From: Chryseobacterium glaciei
Lineage (GTDB): Bacteria > Bacteroidota > Bacteroidia > Flavobacteriales > Weeksellaceae
Direction: 5' to 3'
Length of the DNA: 64,000 nt
Assembly: GCF_001648155.1 (NCBI RefSeq)
Contig: NZ_CP015199.1
Location: forward strand, 2,800,501 to 2,864,500
The position numbers and the translations under genes were made by a program. The notes below the pieces were generated by a model that saw only the letters and a list, made by a program, of their open reading frames with translations, did not search any database and was not told where the DNA came from. Positions 35,325 to 43,459 of this stretch are shown here, piece by piece (the first letter of the stretch is position 1; each line of letters starts with the position of its first letter).

Positions 35325-36119
35325 ATGAAAACAAAACTGCTATCTACCATACTTTTCTTACTTACAATTTGCTTATCAAAAGCTCAAATGGATGATAAAT
35401 TTTATCAGCCGAGTAAAGAAATGAAGCCATTAGAATTTTCAAATCCACAATTTATTGCGTTTCCTGTAGAAAATGATACGATTACGGCTGTAGTTTTAAA
35501 GCCTCAAACCAATAATATAAAAAAGACAATTTTGTTTTTCCACGGTGCGAATGGAAACGTATCAACCTATCAATATATTACAAAGCCATTGGTGGATAAT
35601 GGTTTTCAAGTCGTAATGATAGATTTTAGAGGGTATGGAAAATCAACAGGAAAACCTACTCACGTTAACGTAGCAGCAGACGGACAAAAAATACTTGATT
35701 TTTTACTAGGCAAACCTGAGATCAAAAACACTAAAATATATATTTACGGAGCTTCATTAGGTTCTCAGATTGCGGCTCATTTGGCAAGAGAAAATAAAGA
35801 TAAAATATCAGGATTGATTATAGATGGTGGGATGTCATCATTTGCAGATATCGCGGCGGTTCATGCTCCGCAATACAAAGATTTTATCAACCAAATGTTG
35901 CAAAACGTTTATTCGGCAAAAGAAGATATAAAATTTACAAATGGGCTTCCTAAGCTATTTATCTACAGCAAAAATGATAAAACAATTCCTTTTTCTCAAG
36001 GACAGGAAATTTTTGATAATGCTTCGGAACCTAAACAATTTCTTGAAAACATATCAGATCATATTCAAGGCTTGAAAGATGAGCCTAAAGAGATTTTAAA
36101 GGCGATTGATAATTTATAA
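35325..36119 (+). CDS. Secreted alpha/beta hydrolase
   Basis: 264 residues. The signal peptide MKTKLLSTILFLLTICLSKAQ directs export. Alpha/beta hydrolase fold: oxyanion strand FFHGANGNVSTY, FRGYGKSTGKP, nucleophile elbow YGASLGSQIA (Ser in GxSxG), acid SKNDKTIPF and the late His in ISDHIQG. It belongs to the BEM46/serine aminopeptidase-like group of small esterases. Substrate unknown. It converges with the membrane protein gene at 36204. Confidence 0.9.
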   Translation: MKTKLLSTILFLLTICLSKAQMDDKFYQPSKEMKPLEFSNPQFIAFPVENDTITAVVLKPQTNNIKKTILFFHGANGNVSTYQYITKPLVDNGFQVVMIDFRGYGKSTGKPTHVNVAADGQKILDFLLGKPEIKNTKIYIYGASLGSQIAAHLARENKDKISGLIIDGGMSSFADIAAVHAPQYKDFINQMLQNVYSAKEDIKFTNGLPKLFIYSKNDKTIPFSQGQEIFDNASEPKQFLENISDHIQGLKDEPKEILKAIDNL

Positions 36120-36141
36120 AAATTGATTACTATAGAAATTG

Positions 36142-36166
36142 AGGGTGGCTTTTGGTCGCCCTTATT
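36142..36166. terminator. Hairpin between convergent genes
   Basis: AGGGTGGC / GTCGCCCT stem with wobble pairs and a TTTTG loop, 22 bases after the hydrolase stop; only a weak T-tail. Confidence 0.5.
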
Positions 36167-36203
36167 TGATAATTTTCAAATAAAAAAAATGAGATCGAAA
36201 TAT

Positions 36204-36995
36204 TTATTTTGGATTCTTCTTGCTGAGATTTATGAATCTTGTTTTGATGAGCTTCGATTTTTTGCTGCTTTGCTTAAAATTTTCTTTTTCAAAAAGCATC
36301 TTAAAATATCCAAATAAAGCGGGAATAAGAAATGTTACAAACAAACTGCAAATTCCCAAAGCCCAAATGGGCATGTCATCTCTTTTTCCTTGGAAATATT
36401 CCCAAATTACCCATGAAAGCACGATGATAAAAAACAACATAGCGCCTGGAAAAACAATATACATCATAAAGCCCATAACAATTGTCCAGATAAATGAAAT
36501 GTCTCGATTGAGAGCGTAAAGTGTAATTCCGGCAATAGCGATCGTGAAGATGAAAAAGAATATAAGTACAAGAGATACAATCAATTTTTGCTCCCAGAAA
36601 CTCATGTTTTTAATGTATTTATCCCCTTCTTTATAAGAGACTTTTATGGTTTTTCCAAGTTCAATTGGATGGCTTGCTCCGTAGCCGATTGATTTTTGAA
36701 TGGTTTGATTTTTATCATTTTTAAACTCTACAATAGCAATAGGTACCGCATCTGATTCTGAATCTCCATCGGTATATTCATATCTTACCACCTTCGCATC
36801 ATATTTTTTCTCAAAGAAATAAGCGTAGGCTGATTGACCAACAATTCCGGCTAAGAAAAAGAACATCCCTGAAATAACAAGGGTTGCAAGCATGGGTAAA
36901 ATAAGTCCGGTTATTGAAATGTTTGCTCCTGCTTTTTTCTTTTTGATGACAATCAGAATGATAATAATGGCAGTAAAAATTAAAGTATACCACAT
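36204..36995 (-). CDS. Membrane protein with DUF3592-like extracytoplasmic domain
   Basis: 263 residues. Two N-terminal membrane segments (about 2-17 and 28-57), a central soluble segment (about 60-128: AKVVRYEYTDGDSESDAVPIAIVEF, GKTIKVSYKEGDKYI) with the small beta pattern of DUF3592, then three more membrane segments and a basic tail. It is the last gene of the LemA/GIDE cluster, 3 bases after the preceding 120-residue gene. No function is known; the cluster suggests an envelope-associated complex. Confidence 0.7.
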   Translation of the reverse strand: MWYTLIFTAIIIILIVIKKKKAGANISITGLILPMLATLVISGMFFFLAGIVGQSAYAYFFEKKYDAKVVRYEYTDGDSESDAVPIAIVEFKNDKNQTIQKSIGYGASHPIELGKTIKVSYKEGDKYIKNMSFWEQKLIVSLVLIFFFIFTIAIAGITLYALNRDISFIWTIVMGFMMYIVFPGAMLFFIIVLSWVIWEYFQGKRDDMPIWALGICSLFVTFLIPALFGYFKMLFEKENFKQSSKKSKLIKTRFINLSKKNPK

Positions 36996-36998
36996 AGT

Positions 36999-37361
36999 TT
37001 AAGATTTATTAGCATTAAAATTTTTCATTTTTGAAACTTCTTTCATAAAATTGATGCATTCCCGCTGGTTAAGCAGCGTAAATATTGAAACGAAAAATAG
37101 GATAATAAGGTAAATAAGTGCGAGTTTCAACTTTTCGGTTTCCAGAAATGCGGAGAAAAATAGGACAGGCATAAATACTAAAATCGATAATCCATAGGTC
37201 ATTAAAATATATTGCACTATATTTTTTAAGAACGTAATTTTCCTAACGATACTATATAAAACAAAAAGTCCGATGGTAACAACTGGGAAACCAATGGCTA
37301 ATGAGCCCCAAAATTTTCTGGAGTTCACGAAGTCTCCTATAATGCCTAAATCTATGACCAT
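36999..37361 (-). CDS. Small membrane protein of unknown function
   Basis: 120 residues with three or four hydrophobic segments (about 17-40, 47-70, 77-95) and a polar Lys/Asn-rich end. I recognise no family. It starts 12 bases after lemA stops and is followed after 3 bases by the DUF3592-like gene, so it is part of the same operon. Confidence 0.7.
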   Translation of the reverse strand: MVIDLGIIGDFVNSRKFWGSLAIGFPVVTIGLFVLYSIVRKITFLKNIVQYILMTYGLSILVFMPVLFFSAFLETEKLKLALIYLIILFFVSIFTLLNQRECINFMKEVSKMKNFNANKS

Positions 37362-37373
37362 TTTTATTTAAAT

Positions 37374-37928
37374 TTAAAGTGTAACCCCGTTATATTCTAT
37401 TTCTTTCTCTGAAAACTCCAGCATTTTCATTTTTTGATAACTCATTATTTTTGCAAACAATACATCCGGAAAAACTTGGATCCCTGTATTGTATAAATTG
37501 ATTGAATCATTAAAATACTCGCGACGGTCAGCGATCATATTTTCCAGATCACTTAATCTTTTCTGGAGTTCCAAGTAAGATTGTGATGCTTTTATTTCAG
37601 GATAACTTTCGATAGAAATTAGAAGAGATTTGATTCCTCCGTTAATGCCTTGTGCAATTTTTATTTTATCGTTCGTATTTTCTGATTGCAGATATTGACT
37701 TCGAAGTGCAACAAGCTCCTTCAGGGTTGTGTTTTCGTACAGTGCAGTTGCTTTTACAACACGAACTAAATTAGGAACTTCATCAGCGCGTTGTTTCAGC
37801 ATAACATCAATATTGGCGAATGCTTTTTCTACGTTGTTTCTAAGGATTACAATCTGGTTGTATGATTTTACCAGAAATGAAACAACAGCAACAATCACAA
37901 TGATAAAAATGAGTAAAGGTATGAGCAT
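37374..37928 (-). CDS. lemA: LemA family protein
   Basis: 184 residues. One N-terminal membrane helix (about 2-20) is followed by a long helical bundle with the family core YNQIVILRNNVEKAFANIDVMLKQRADEVPNLV and the late ADRREYFNDSINLYNTGIQVFPDVLFAK. The topology is a short outside N-terminus with a helical cytoplasmic or periplasmic domain. The biochemical role is undefined. In many bacteria lemA adjoins membrane proteins with a GIDE domain, exactly as here. Confidence 0.95.
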   Translation of the reverse strand: MLIPLLIFIIVIVAVVSFLVKSYNQIVILRNNVEKAFANIDVMLKQRADEVPNLVRVVKATALYENTTLKELVALRSQYLQSENTNDKIKIAQGINGGIKSLLISIESYPEIKASQSYLELQKRLSDLENMIADRREYFNDSINLYNTGIQVFPDVLFAKIMSYQKMKMLEFSEKEIEYNGVTL

Positions 37929-37940
37929 TGTTTATTAGTT

Positions 37941-39018
37941 TTATTTAAAGAAATCAAAAGGATTTTTAGAAAAATTTTCTTTCCAGTTTACCGACTCGAA
38001 AATAAGTTTAGTTCCACTGGCTTTTACAGGAATCAATATAATAAAAGCTGAAAAAAGAGCAATGCATAATAGAGTAGCTACGGCTTTTAATTTTAAAGGT
38101 CTCCATTTATTAGCAAAATTTACCCATTGTAAAGGTGCCATTCCGAAAAGCTTTTTAGTTTCATCATATCTGAAAATCGTTTTTGCATCTCCGTAAAATG
38201 CTTGTCCGATCATCAGAATTTCCGTTTTTTCATCTAAAATATATTCGCGATACCGTTGGTCCGGCTTCTATTTCGGTGGCTGGCCAGAAGCTTATCCATT
38301 CTATTTTGTCGGGGACAACTTCAATACTTCCGGAATCATCCTCCAGTAAAAAATTGTTGAAACCTATTTGTCGCTTAATTTCACGATAAGATTTGCTTGT
38401 TTTTCCGTCATCATCTCTAGATTCGGTAATTTCGTCTACCGTATAAATATATCCGACATATTTTGTCGTGCTGTAAGATGAAAATACAGGTTCTATGGCT
38501 TTTGCCTTTCCACAAATTTCGGCTAAACCTATGGCAACACTTTTAATTTTAGACGTCGGAAGGTTTCTTTGGTAAAAGAAAAATCGATTTTTATTACTGG
38601 GTAAAATAGAACTGAGAATGATGATAAATAAAATAATGAAAATGGAATAGATCCCAAAATAGAAGAATCCCAGATAAACGAAAAGGATTCCAAAACCACC
38701 TAAAATAATTTTCCAGACAGGCTTTTTCTCTTGTCTTGCTTTTCTGAAAGAATCATAAATGCTTTCTATTCCTTTCGTAATCATAGTGATGATTGCTAAT
38801 AAAAAAACGGAAATGAAAAGTCCGATAAATATAAATCCTGATTGGTGAGGAAAGAAATAATATCCTAAAGCAATGATTAAAGGATCAATGATAAACATGA
38901 TCCACGTTGGTTTGATCTTGAGCTCTAACAATCCTGTCAGAATAACAGTGTGAAAAAGTGCAATACCCAAACTAAAAAACATCAGAAAAGGAAGCATTTG
39001 GATCGTAATCTCAAACAT
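37941..39018 (-). pseudogene. GIDE-domain membrane protein, frameshifted
   Basis: Start ATG 39018 (MFEITIQMLPFLMFFSLG), with a TAnnTTTG box just upstream; a longer frame to 39141 would run through the htpG terminator. The first frame gives 262 residues: membrane segments, then the GIDE domain (VAIGLAEICGKAKAIEPVFSS, DDSGSIEVVPDKIEW). It derails at AGPTV and stops at 38230. The other frame continues the same domain as YREYILDEKTEILMIGQAFYGDA and adds a final membrane segment, ending at 37941. The shift falls near 38253-38262 and needs one base removed or two added. The intact protein would be about 359 residues. It is either a real mutation, a strain variant or a sequencing error. Confidence 0.8.
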
Positions 39019-39035
39019 TTGTAATTGGTGTTTTG

Positions 39036-39043
39036 CAAATGTA
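39036..39043 (-). promoter_or_regulatory. -7 promoter box of the GIDE-LemA operon
   Basis: TACATTTG on the minus strand, exact TAnnTTTG, 17 bases before the ATG at 39018. Confidence 0.5.
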
Positions 39044-39105
39044 AGATTTTTAAAATTACTTAATAATGCTAAAAAAGGTGATGAGTAATGAGGTGGATAT
39101 AAAAA

Positions 39106-39138
39106 GTTTCGGGGGTCGACAAAGTCGACCCCCGAAAC
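39106..39138 (-). terminator. htpG terminator with 15-bp perfect GC-rich stem
   Basis: GTTTCGGGGGTCGAC / GTCGACCCCCGAAAC with an AAA loop, 19 bases after the htpG stop; five T follow on the minus strand. Confidence 0.88.
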
Positions 39139-39157
39139 CACAATATAATTAATTAAA

Positions 39158-41050
39158 CTATTTTTCTAGTTGCTTATAACTTCTTTGGATGAAGTCTGTA
39201 AGATCTTTTCCTTTCAATAAATTTTGAGAAAGTTTGGCCAAATCTAAAGCATGTTTTACCAATCCTTCTTTTTCTTCTGAATTTTCAGTTTTTAGGATCT
39301 GGTTGGCAAATTCACTGTTAGAGTTTACGACTAGGTTATACATTTCAGGAAGGTTACCCATTCCAAACATTCCGCCGCCGCCAGTTGCCTGCATATCTTT
39401 CATTCTTCTCATAAACTCGGGCTGAGTGATCGTGAAGGGAGCATCATTGCTGTCTAAATCTTCTAGCTGAACTGTGAATTTTTTATCTTGAACCGCATCT
39501 TCAACATTCTTTTTTAATGATTCTTTTTCAGTATCATTTAATTTAGAAATAGTAGGGTCGTCTTTTTTGATCAGATTATTTACATGATCAGCATCTACTC
39601 TTGCAAATGAGATTTTCTCCTTAGAAGTTTCCAGTTTTTGGATTACGTGAGGAATAATATGAGAATCTAAAAGAAGAACTTCATACCCTTTATCTTTCGC
39701 AGACTGAATGTAGCTGTGTTGCTCATCAGCATTAGAAGCATAAAGAATGATCAAATTACCGTCTTTATCTGTTTGAGTAGGCTTTAATTTTTCTTCTAAC
39801 TCGCTCCAAAGGAAATATTTTCCGTCAGTTGTTGGATATAGCGTGAACTTGTCTGCCTTTTCTGCAAATTTTTCTTCAGTTACAATTCCGTATTCGATAA
39901 CGATTTTAATGTCATTCCATTTTTGTTCGTAATCTGCACGGTTTTCGTTAATTAAAGAAGCCATTTTGTCGGCAACTTTTTTAGTGATGTAAGAAGAAAT
40001 TTTCTTTACAGCACCATCAGCCTGAAGGTAAGAACGGGAAACGTTCAATGGAATATCCGGAGAATCAATAACACCACGAAGAAGCATCAAGAAATCTGGA
40101 ACGATACCTTTTACTTCATCTGTTACATATACCTGATTTTGATATAATTGAATTTTATCTTTTTCGATGTTTAAATTGTTGCTCAATTTAGGGAAGAATA
40201 AAATCCCTGTTAAGTTGAAAGGATAATCTACATTCAAGTGAATATTGAATAAAGGTTCCTCAAACTGCATTGGGTACAACTCGTGATAGAATGTCATGTA
40301 ATCTTCACTCGTCAAATCACTTGGAGCAACCGTCCATGCCGGTGTTGGGTTGTTGATAATATTATCTACTTCCTCAGTTTCTGCAACAGCATCTTCCGGA
40401 GCATCCTCAGGTAAAGATAACGTATGCGTTTTTGTTCCGAACTTAATAGGAACAGGCATGAATTTGTTATATTTTAATAACAGTTCACGGATTTTTCCTT
40501 CTTCTAAAAATTCTAATGAATCTTCTGCAATATGAAGAATGATTTCAGTTCCTCTATCTGTTTTATCTGTTGTTTCTTCAAGAGTGAATTCTGGGCTTCC
40601 GTCGCAGATCCAACGAACTGCTGGTTCATCTTTGTAAGATTTAGTTAAGATTTCCACTTTTTCAGCCACCATGAACGCAGAATAAAATCCAAGTCCGAAA
40701 TGACCAATAATTCCTGAATCTTTTGCAGTGTCTTTATATTTTTCCAAGAACTCTTCAGCTCCCGAAAAAGCAACTTGATTGATATATTTTTCAACTTCTT
40801 CTGCAGTCATCCCAATTCCTTGGTCGATGATGCGAAGTGTTTTTTGTTCTTCATCAATTTTCACTTCAAGCTTCGGATTTCCGTACTCTACTTTCGCTTC
40901 GCCAATGCTTGTTAAATGCTTTAATTTTAAAGTAGCATCCGTTGCATTTGAGATTAATTCTCTCAGGAATATTTCGTGATCACTGTAAAGAAATTTTTTG
41001 ATAAGCGGGAAAATGTTTTCCACAGACACATTAATATTTCCTTTAGTCAT
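39158..41050 (-). CDS. htpG: Hsp90 chaperone HtpG
   Basis: 630 residues, the usual length. The N-terminal GHKL ATPase has FLRELISNATDA, IIDQGIGMTAEEV and GHFGLGFYSAFMVA. The middle domain includes FNLTGILFFPK and LNVSRSYLQ, and the C-terminal dimerisation domain ends QLEK. It is a cytosolic ATP-dependent chaperone. It is monocistronic, with a strong terminator; a partial palindrome upstream (41109-41121) could be a stress-control site. Confidence 0.98.
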   Translation of the reverse strand: MTKGNINVSVENIFPLIKKFLYSDHEIFLRELISNATDATLKLKHLTSIGEAKVEYGNPKLEVKIDEEQKTLRIIDQGIGMTAEEVEKYINQVAFSGAEEFLEKYKDTAKDSGIIGHFGLGFYSAFMVAEKVEILTKSYKDEPAVRWICDGSPEFTLEETTDKTDRGTEIILHIAEDSLEFLEEGKIRELLLKYNKFMPVPIKFGTKTHTLSLPEDAPEDAVAETEEVDNIINNPTPAWTVAPSDLTSEDYMTFYHELYPMQFEEPLFNIHLNVDYPFNLTGILFFPKLSNNLNIEKDKIQLYQNQVYVTDEVKGIVPDFLMLLRGVIDSPDIPLNVSRSYLQADGAVKKISSYITKKVADKMASLINENRADYEQKWNDIKIVIEYGIVTEEKFAEKADKFTLYPTTDGKYFLWSELEEKLKPTQTDKDGNLIILYASNADEQHSYIQSAKDKGYEVLLLDSHIIPHVIQKLETSKEKISFARVDADHVNNLIKKDDPTISKLNDTEKESLKKNVEDAVQDKKFTVQLEDLDSNDAPFTITQPEFMRRMKDMQATGGGGMFGMGNLPEMYNLVVNSNSEFANQILKTENSEEKEGLVKHALDLAKLSQNLLKGKDLTDFIQRSYKQLEK

Positions 41051-41108
41051 AATAATTTAGTTTTGATTTGTGTTGTTATTCACAAAAAAAATACCACACG
41101 CTAGAAAG

Positions 41109-41121
41109 TGACATATTGGCA
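41109..41121 (-). promoter_or_regulatory. Imperfect palindrome upstream of htpG
   Basis: TGACA-TAT-TGGCA (four of five positions symmetrical), about 59 bases before the htpG ATG. It is a possible heat-shock operator; support is only position and symmetry. Confidence 0.2.
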
Positions 41122-41155
41122 TTGTTTTATATTTTTTTGTAAAAATAAAATGTAG

Positions 41156-41881
41156 CTACTTTTCTGTTGCAATACCTATAATTACTCCGAAATTTCCATC
41201 TTCCTGAATCCAGTTTTCTTCAGGTAAATATGCTCTTGAGACAAAGCCATCAAGATATAATGCGTTTTTACATCCCAGATTTTTAAATAATGAAGCGAAG
41301 TCGTAAAAGTTTATTTTTTTCTTAGACATTATAAAAACAGGATTTTTATTTTCCAATATTCCGACGCCGTTTCTTATATTTAAATTTTTAGAATTTTTTT
41401 GAAAAATAGGATTAATTTTTCCATTGATGATAAGCATTGGACCGGATTGAGTGGCAAATTTTATATCTGAATTTATTTTAAAATTTTCAGTGGAAATAAC
41501 AGCAGATGTATTAGATTTTGTAAGGTAGAAAATACCGTTTGGTTTTAGATAGAAATTCCCTTGACCACTCAAAGTATCGATTGGGTGTAAATTTTTAAAA
41601 TTTTCTATGTATAATCCTTTTGGAATATTGTTTTGAATGAACATTCCGCCATTCATGGCGAATTTTAAATACTGATTTTTGGTATTAACATAATTTTTTA
41701 AATTCTTAATGCTTTTGAAAGGTTGATTTTGATTCTTTTTCCAAAAGAATTCAATCTTATCTTTTTTCATATCAGCAGAATAGATTATAAAATCAGGATT
41801 AATTTGTTTCTCTTTTTTACATGAAAATAATATGATAAATACCGAAAGAAATAGTATTTTGGAAAAAATATTCAGTTTCAT
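41156..41881 (-). CDS. Phosphodiester glycosidase (NAGPA) family lipoprotein
   Basis: 241 residues. The lipobox gives Cys21 (ILFSCKKEK). The NAGPA-type domain pattern is clear: KFAMNGGMF, LKPNGIFYL, ATQSGPMLIINGKI, RNGVGIL and GCKNALYLDG (the late Asp-Gly). Family members cleave phosphodiester-linked sugars or are involved in exopolysaccharide processing. It is a periplasmic or surface lipoprotein; the substrate is unknown. It lies between htpG and recA on the same strand but behind the recA terminator. Confidence 0.88.
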   Translation of the reverse strand: MKLNIFSKILFLSVFIILFSCKKEKQINPDFIIYSADMKKDKIEFFWKKNQNQPFKSIKNLKNYVNTKNQYLKFAMNGGMFIQNNIPKGLYIENFKNLHPIDTLSGQGNFYLKPNGIFYLTKSNTSAVISTENFKINSDIKFATQSGPMLIINGKINPIFQKNSKNLNIRNGVGILENKNPVFIMSKKKINFYDFASLFKNLGCKNALYLDGFVSRAYLPEENWIQEDGNFGVIIGIATEK

Positions 41882-41903
41882 TTGAGTTTTTATTTAAAAT
41901 TAT

Positions 41904-41933
41904 ACAAAAAAAGACAACCAAAAGGCTGTCTTT
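41904..41933 (-). terminator. recA terminator
   Basis: Minus-strand AAAGACAGCC / GGTTGTCTTT stem (one G-T pair), TTTT loop, then a T-run. Confidence 0.88.
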
Positions 41934-41956
41934 AATTATATTGTAAAGCTAAAAAA

Positions 41957-42964
41957 TTAATTAGCCTTATTTTTCAATTCTTCTTTAATCTTATTTTCCA
42001 ATTCATCAGAAAGTTCAGGATTGTCTTTTAATAAATCTCTTACAGCATCACGACCTTGTCCCAATTTAGTTTCGCCATAGCTGAACCAAGAACCGCTTTT
42101 CTTCACAATTCCCATATCTACTGCAGCATCAAGGATTTCTCCTGTTTTAGAAACGCCCTCACCATACATAATGTCGAATTCTGCCATTTTGAAAGGTGGA
42201 GCTACTTTGTTTTTCACAATTTTCACTTTTACACGACTTCCAACAGCTTCATCTCCGTTTTTGATAGGTGCACTTGCTTTTCTGATATCTACTCTTACAG
42301 AAGCGTAGAATTTCAATGCGTTACCACCGGTTGTAGTTTCAGGATTTCCGAACATTACACCGATTTTTTCTCTCAACTGGTTGATGAAAATTACCGTACA
42401 TTTTGTTCTTGAAATAGTTGCAGTTAATTTTCTTAATGCCTGAGACATCAATCTTGCGTGAAGACCCATTTTAGAATCTCCCATTTCACCTTCGATCTCT
42501 GCTTTTGGAGTCAATGCGGCTACTGAGTCAATAACTACAATATCAATTGCTCCTGAACGAATCAAGTTGTCGGCAATTTCCAAAGCCTGTTCACCATTGT
42601 CTGGCTGAGAAATAATCAAGTTTTCAAGATCGATTCCTAGTTTTCCTGCATAACCTCTGTCGAAAGCATGCTCAGCATCAATAAATGCAGCAATACCTCC
42701 TGCTTTTTGAGCTTCAGCGATCGCGTGAAGGGTTAAAGTTGTTTTACCAGAAGATTCAGGTCCGTAGATCTCGATGATTCTTCCTCTAGGATATCCTCCA
42801 ACTCCTAATGCAATGTCTATACCTAAAGAACCGGAAGGAATCACTTCAATTGTAGTATCAATAGTACTGTCGCCCAATGTCATTACAGTTCCTTTTCCGT
42901 ATGTTTTATCTAGCTTGTCAAGCACTAATGCTAATGCTTTTTTCTTATCTTCTATATTGCTCAT
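41957..42964 (-). CDS. recA: Recombinase RecA
   Basis: 335 residues. Walker A GPESSGKT (68-75), Walker [16 protein letters not shown]-binding loops [22 protein letters not shown] and [33 protein letters not shown]; the C-terminal tail is short and charged. It forms the homologous recombination filament and stimulates LexA-type self-cleavage where present. No SOS box is obvious. It is monocistronic. Confidence 0.99.
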   Translation of the reverse strand: MSNIEDKKKALALVLDKLDKTYGKGTVMTLGDSTIDTTIEVIPSGSLGIDIALGVGGYPRGRIIEIYGPESSGKTTLTLHAIAEAQKAGGIAAFIDAEHAFDRGYAGKLGIDLENLIISQPDNGEQALEIADNLIRSGAIDIVVIDSVAALTPKAEIEGEMGDSKMGLHARLMSQALRKLTATISRTKCTVIFINQLREKIGVMFGNPETTTGGNALKFYASVRVDIRKASAPIKNGDEAVGSRVKVKIVKNKVAPPFKMAEFDIMYGEGVSKTGEILDAAVDMGIVKKSGSWFSYGETKLGQGRDAVRDLLKDNPELSDELENKIKEELKNKAN

Positions 42965-42984
42965 CTGTTGTTAAAATAATTGCT

Positions 42985-42992
42985 CAAAAATA
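42985..42992 (-). promoter_or_regulatory. -7 promoter box of recA
   Basis: TATTTTTG on the minus strand, exact TAnnTTTG, 20 bases before the ATG. Confidence 0.5.
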
Positions 42993-43191
42993 GTGAATTT
43001 TACCGTCAAAAACTAATATTATTTGTTCCTTAGAATTGATTTTATAGTTAAAAAATGATAAAATTTAATAGGTTATATTGTTCAGAACTAATTAAATGCA
43101 GGATTAAAATCGTGTTGTTTATTTAGTGCCGAGAGTTAAAAATATTTTTATTGCTTAAATTTTCTTTTATATTATTAAATTAACCACAAAG

Positions 43192-43273
43192 TTTGTCATT
43201 CTGTAGGAAGCTAGACTCATTTTGTAGAAATTATTATGTAAATTCTTTGTTGAGATTCCTACAGAATGACAAA
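43192..43273. repeat. Perfect 18-bp inverted repeat
   Basis: TTTGTCATTCTGTAGGAA (43192-43209) and its exact reverse complement (43256-43273), with a 46-base AT-rich spacer. Non-coding; it looks like another dispersed intergenic palindrome. Confidence 0.85.
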
Positions 43274-43378
43274 GATTTTGGGTATCATTATTGGATAATT
43301 AGATTACTTTATTTCAGCAGGTTCAGCACTGGCTTGCTACACTCATCACAAAGGCAAATAGCCCTAATGGTGACAAAT

Positions 43379-43453
43379 ACCCTAGCCCCGATTGAAGAGA
43401 AAATCCTTTTTTGAAAAAAAAGATTGCAACGGAAAGCGGGAAATAGCTCCTGA
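43379..43453 (+). ncRNA. Conserved-looking intergenic element (candidate structured RNA)
   Basis: Key strings in order: ACCCTAGCCCCGATTGAAG (43379-43397), an AATC-TTTTTT / AAAAAA-GATT hairpin, GATTGCAACGGAAAGCGGG (43422-43440) and ATAGCTCCTGA. CCCG and CGGG can close the structure. From memory, near-identical blocks with a variable central hairpin recur between genes of many Flavobacteriia. It sits 6 bases beyond the stop of the minus-strand MpaB-like gene. RNA status is inferred. Confidence 0.45.
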
Positions 43454-43459
43454 AAAAAA

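Larger units (their letters stand above)
42965..43459. other. Intergenic region with inverted repeat and conserved-looking element
   Basis: 495 bases, no gene. It contains the recA promoter region, an 18-bp perfect inverted repeat (43192-43273) and the element at 43379-43453. Confidence 0.7.

Noticed and set aside
36123..36317. Plus-strand open frame after the hydrolase
   Set aside because: It covers a terminator hairpin and lies antisense to the end of the DUF3592-like gene.
39019..39141. N-terminal extension of the GIDE protein
   Set aside because: It runs through the htpG terminator hairpin and the promoter box; the ATG at 39018 fits both.
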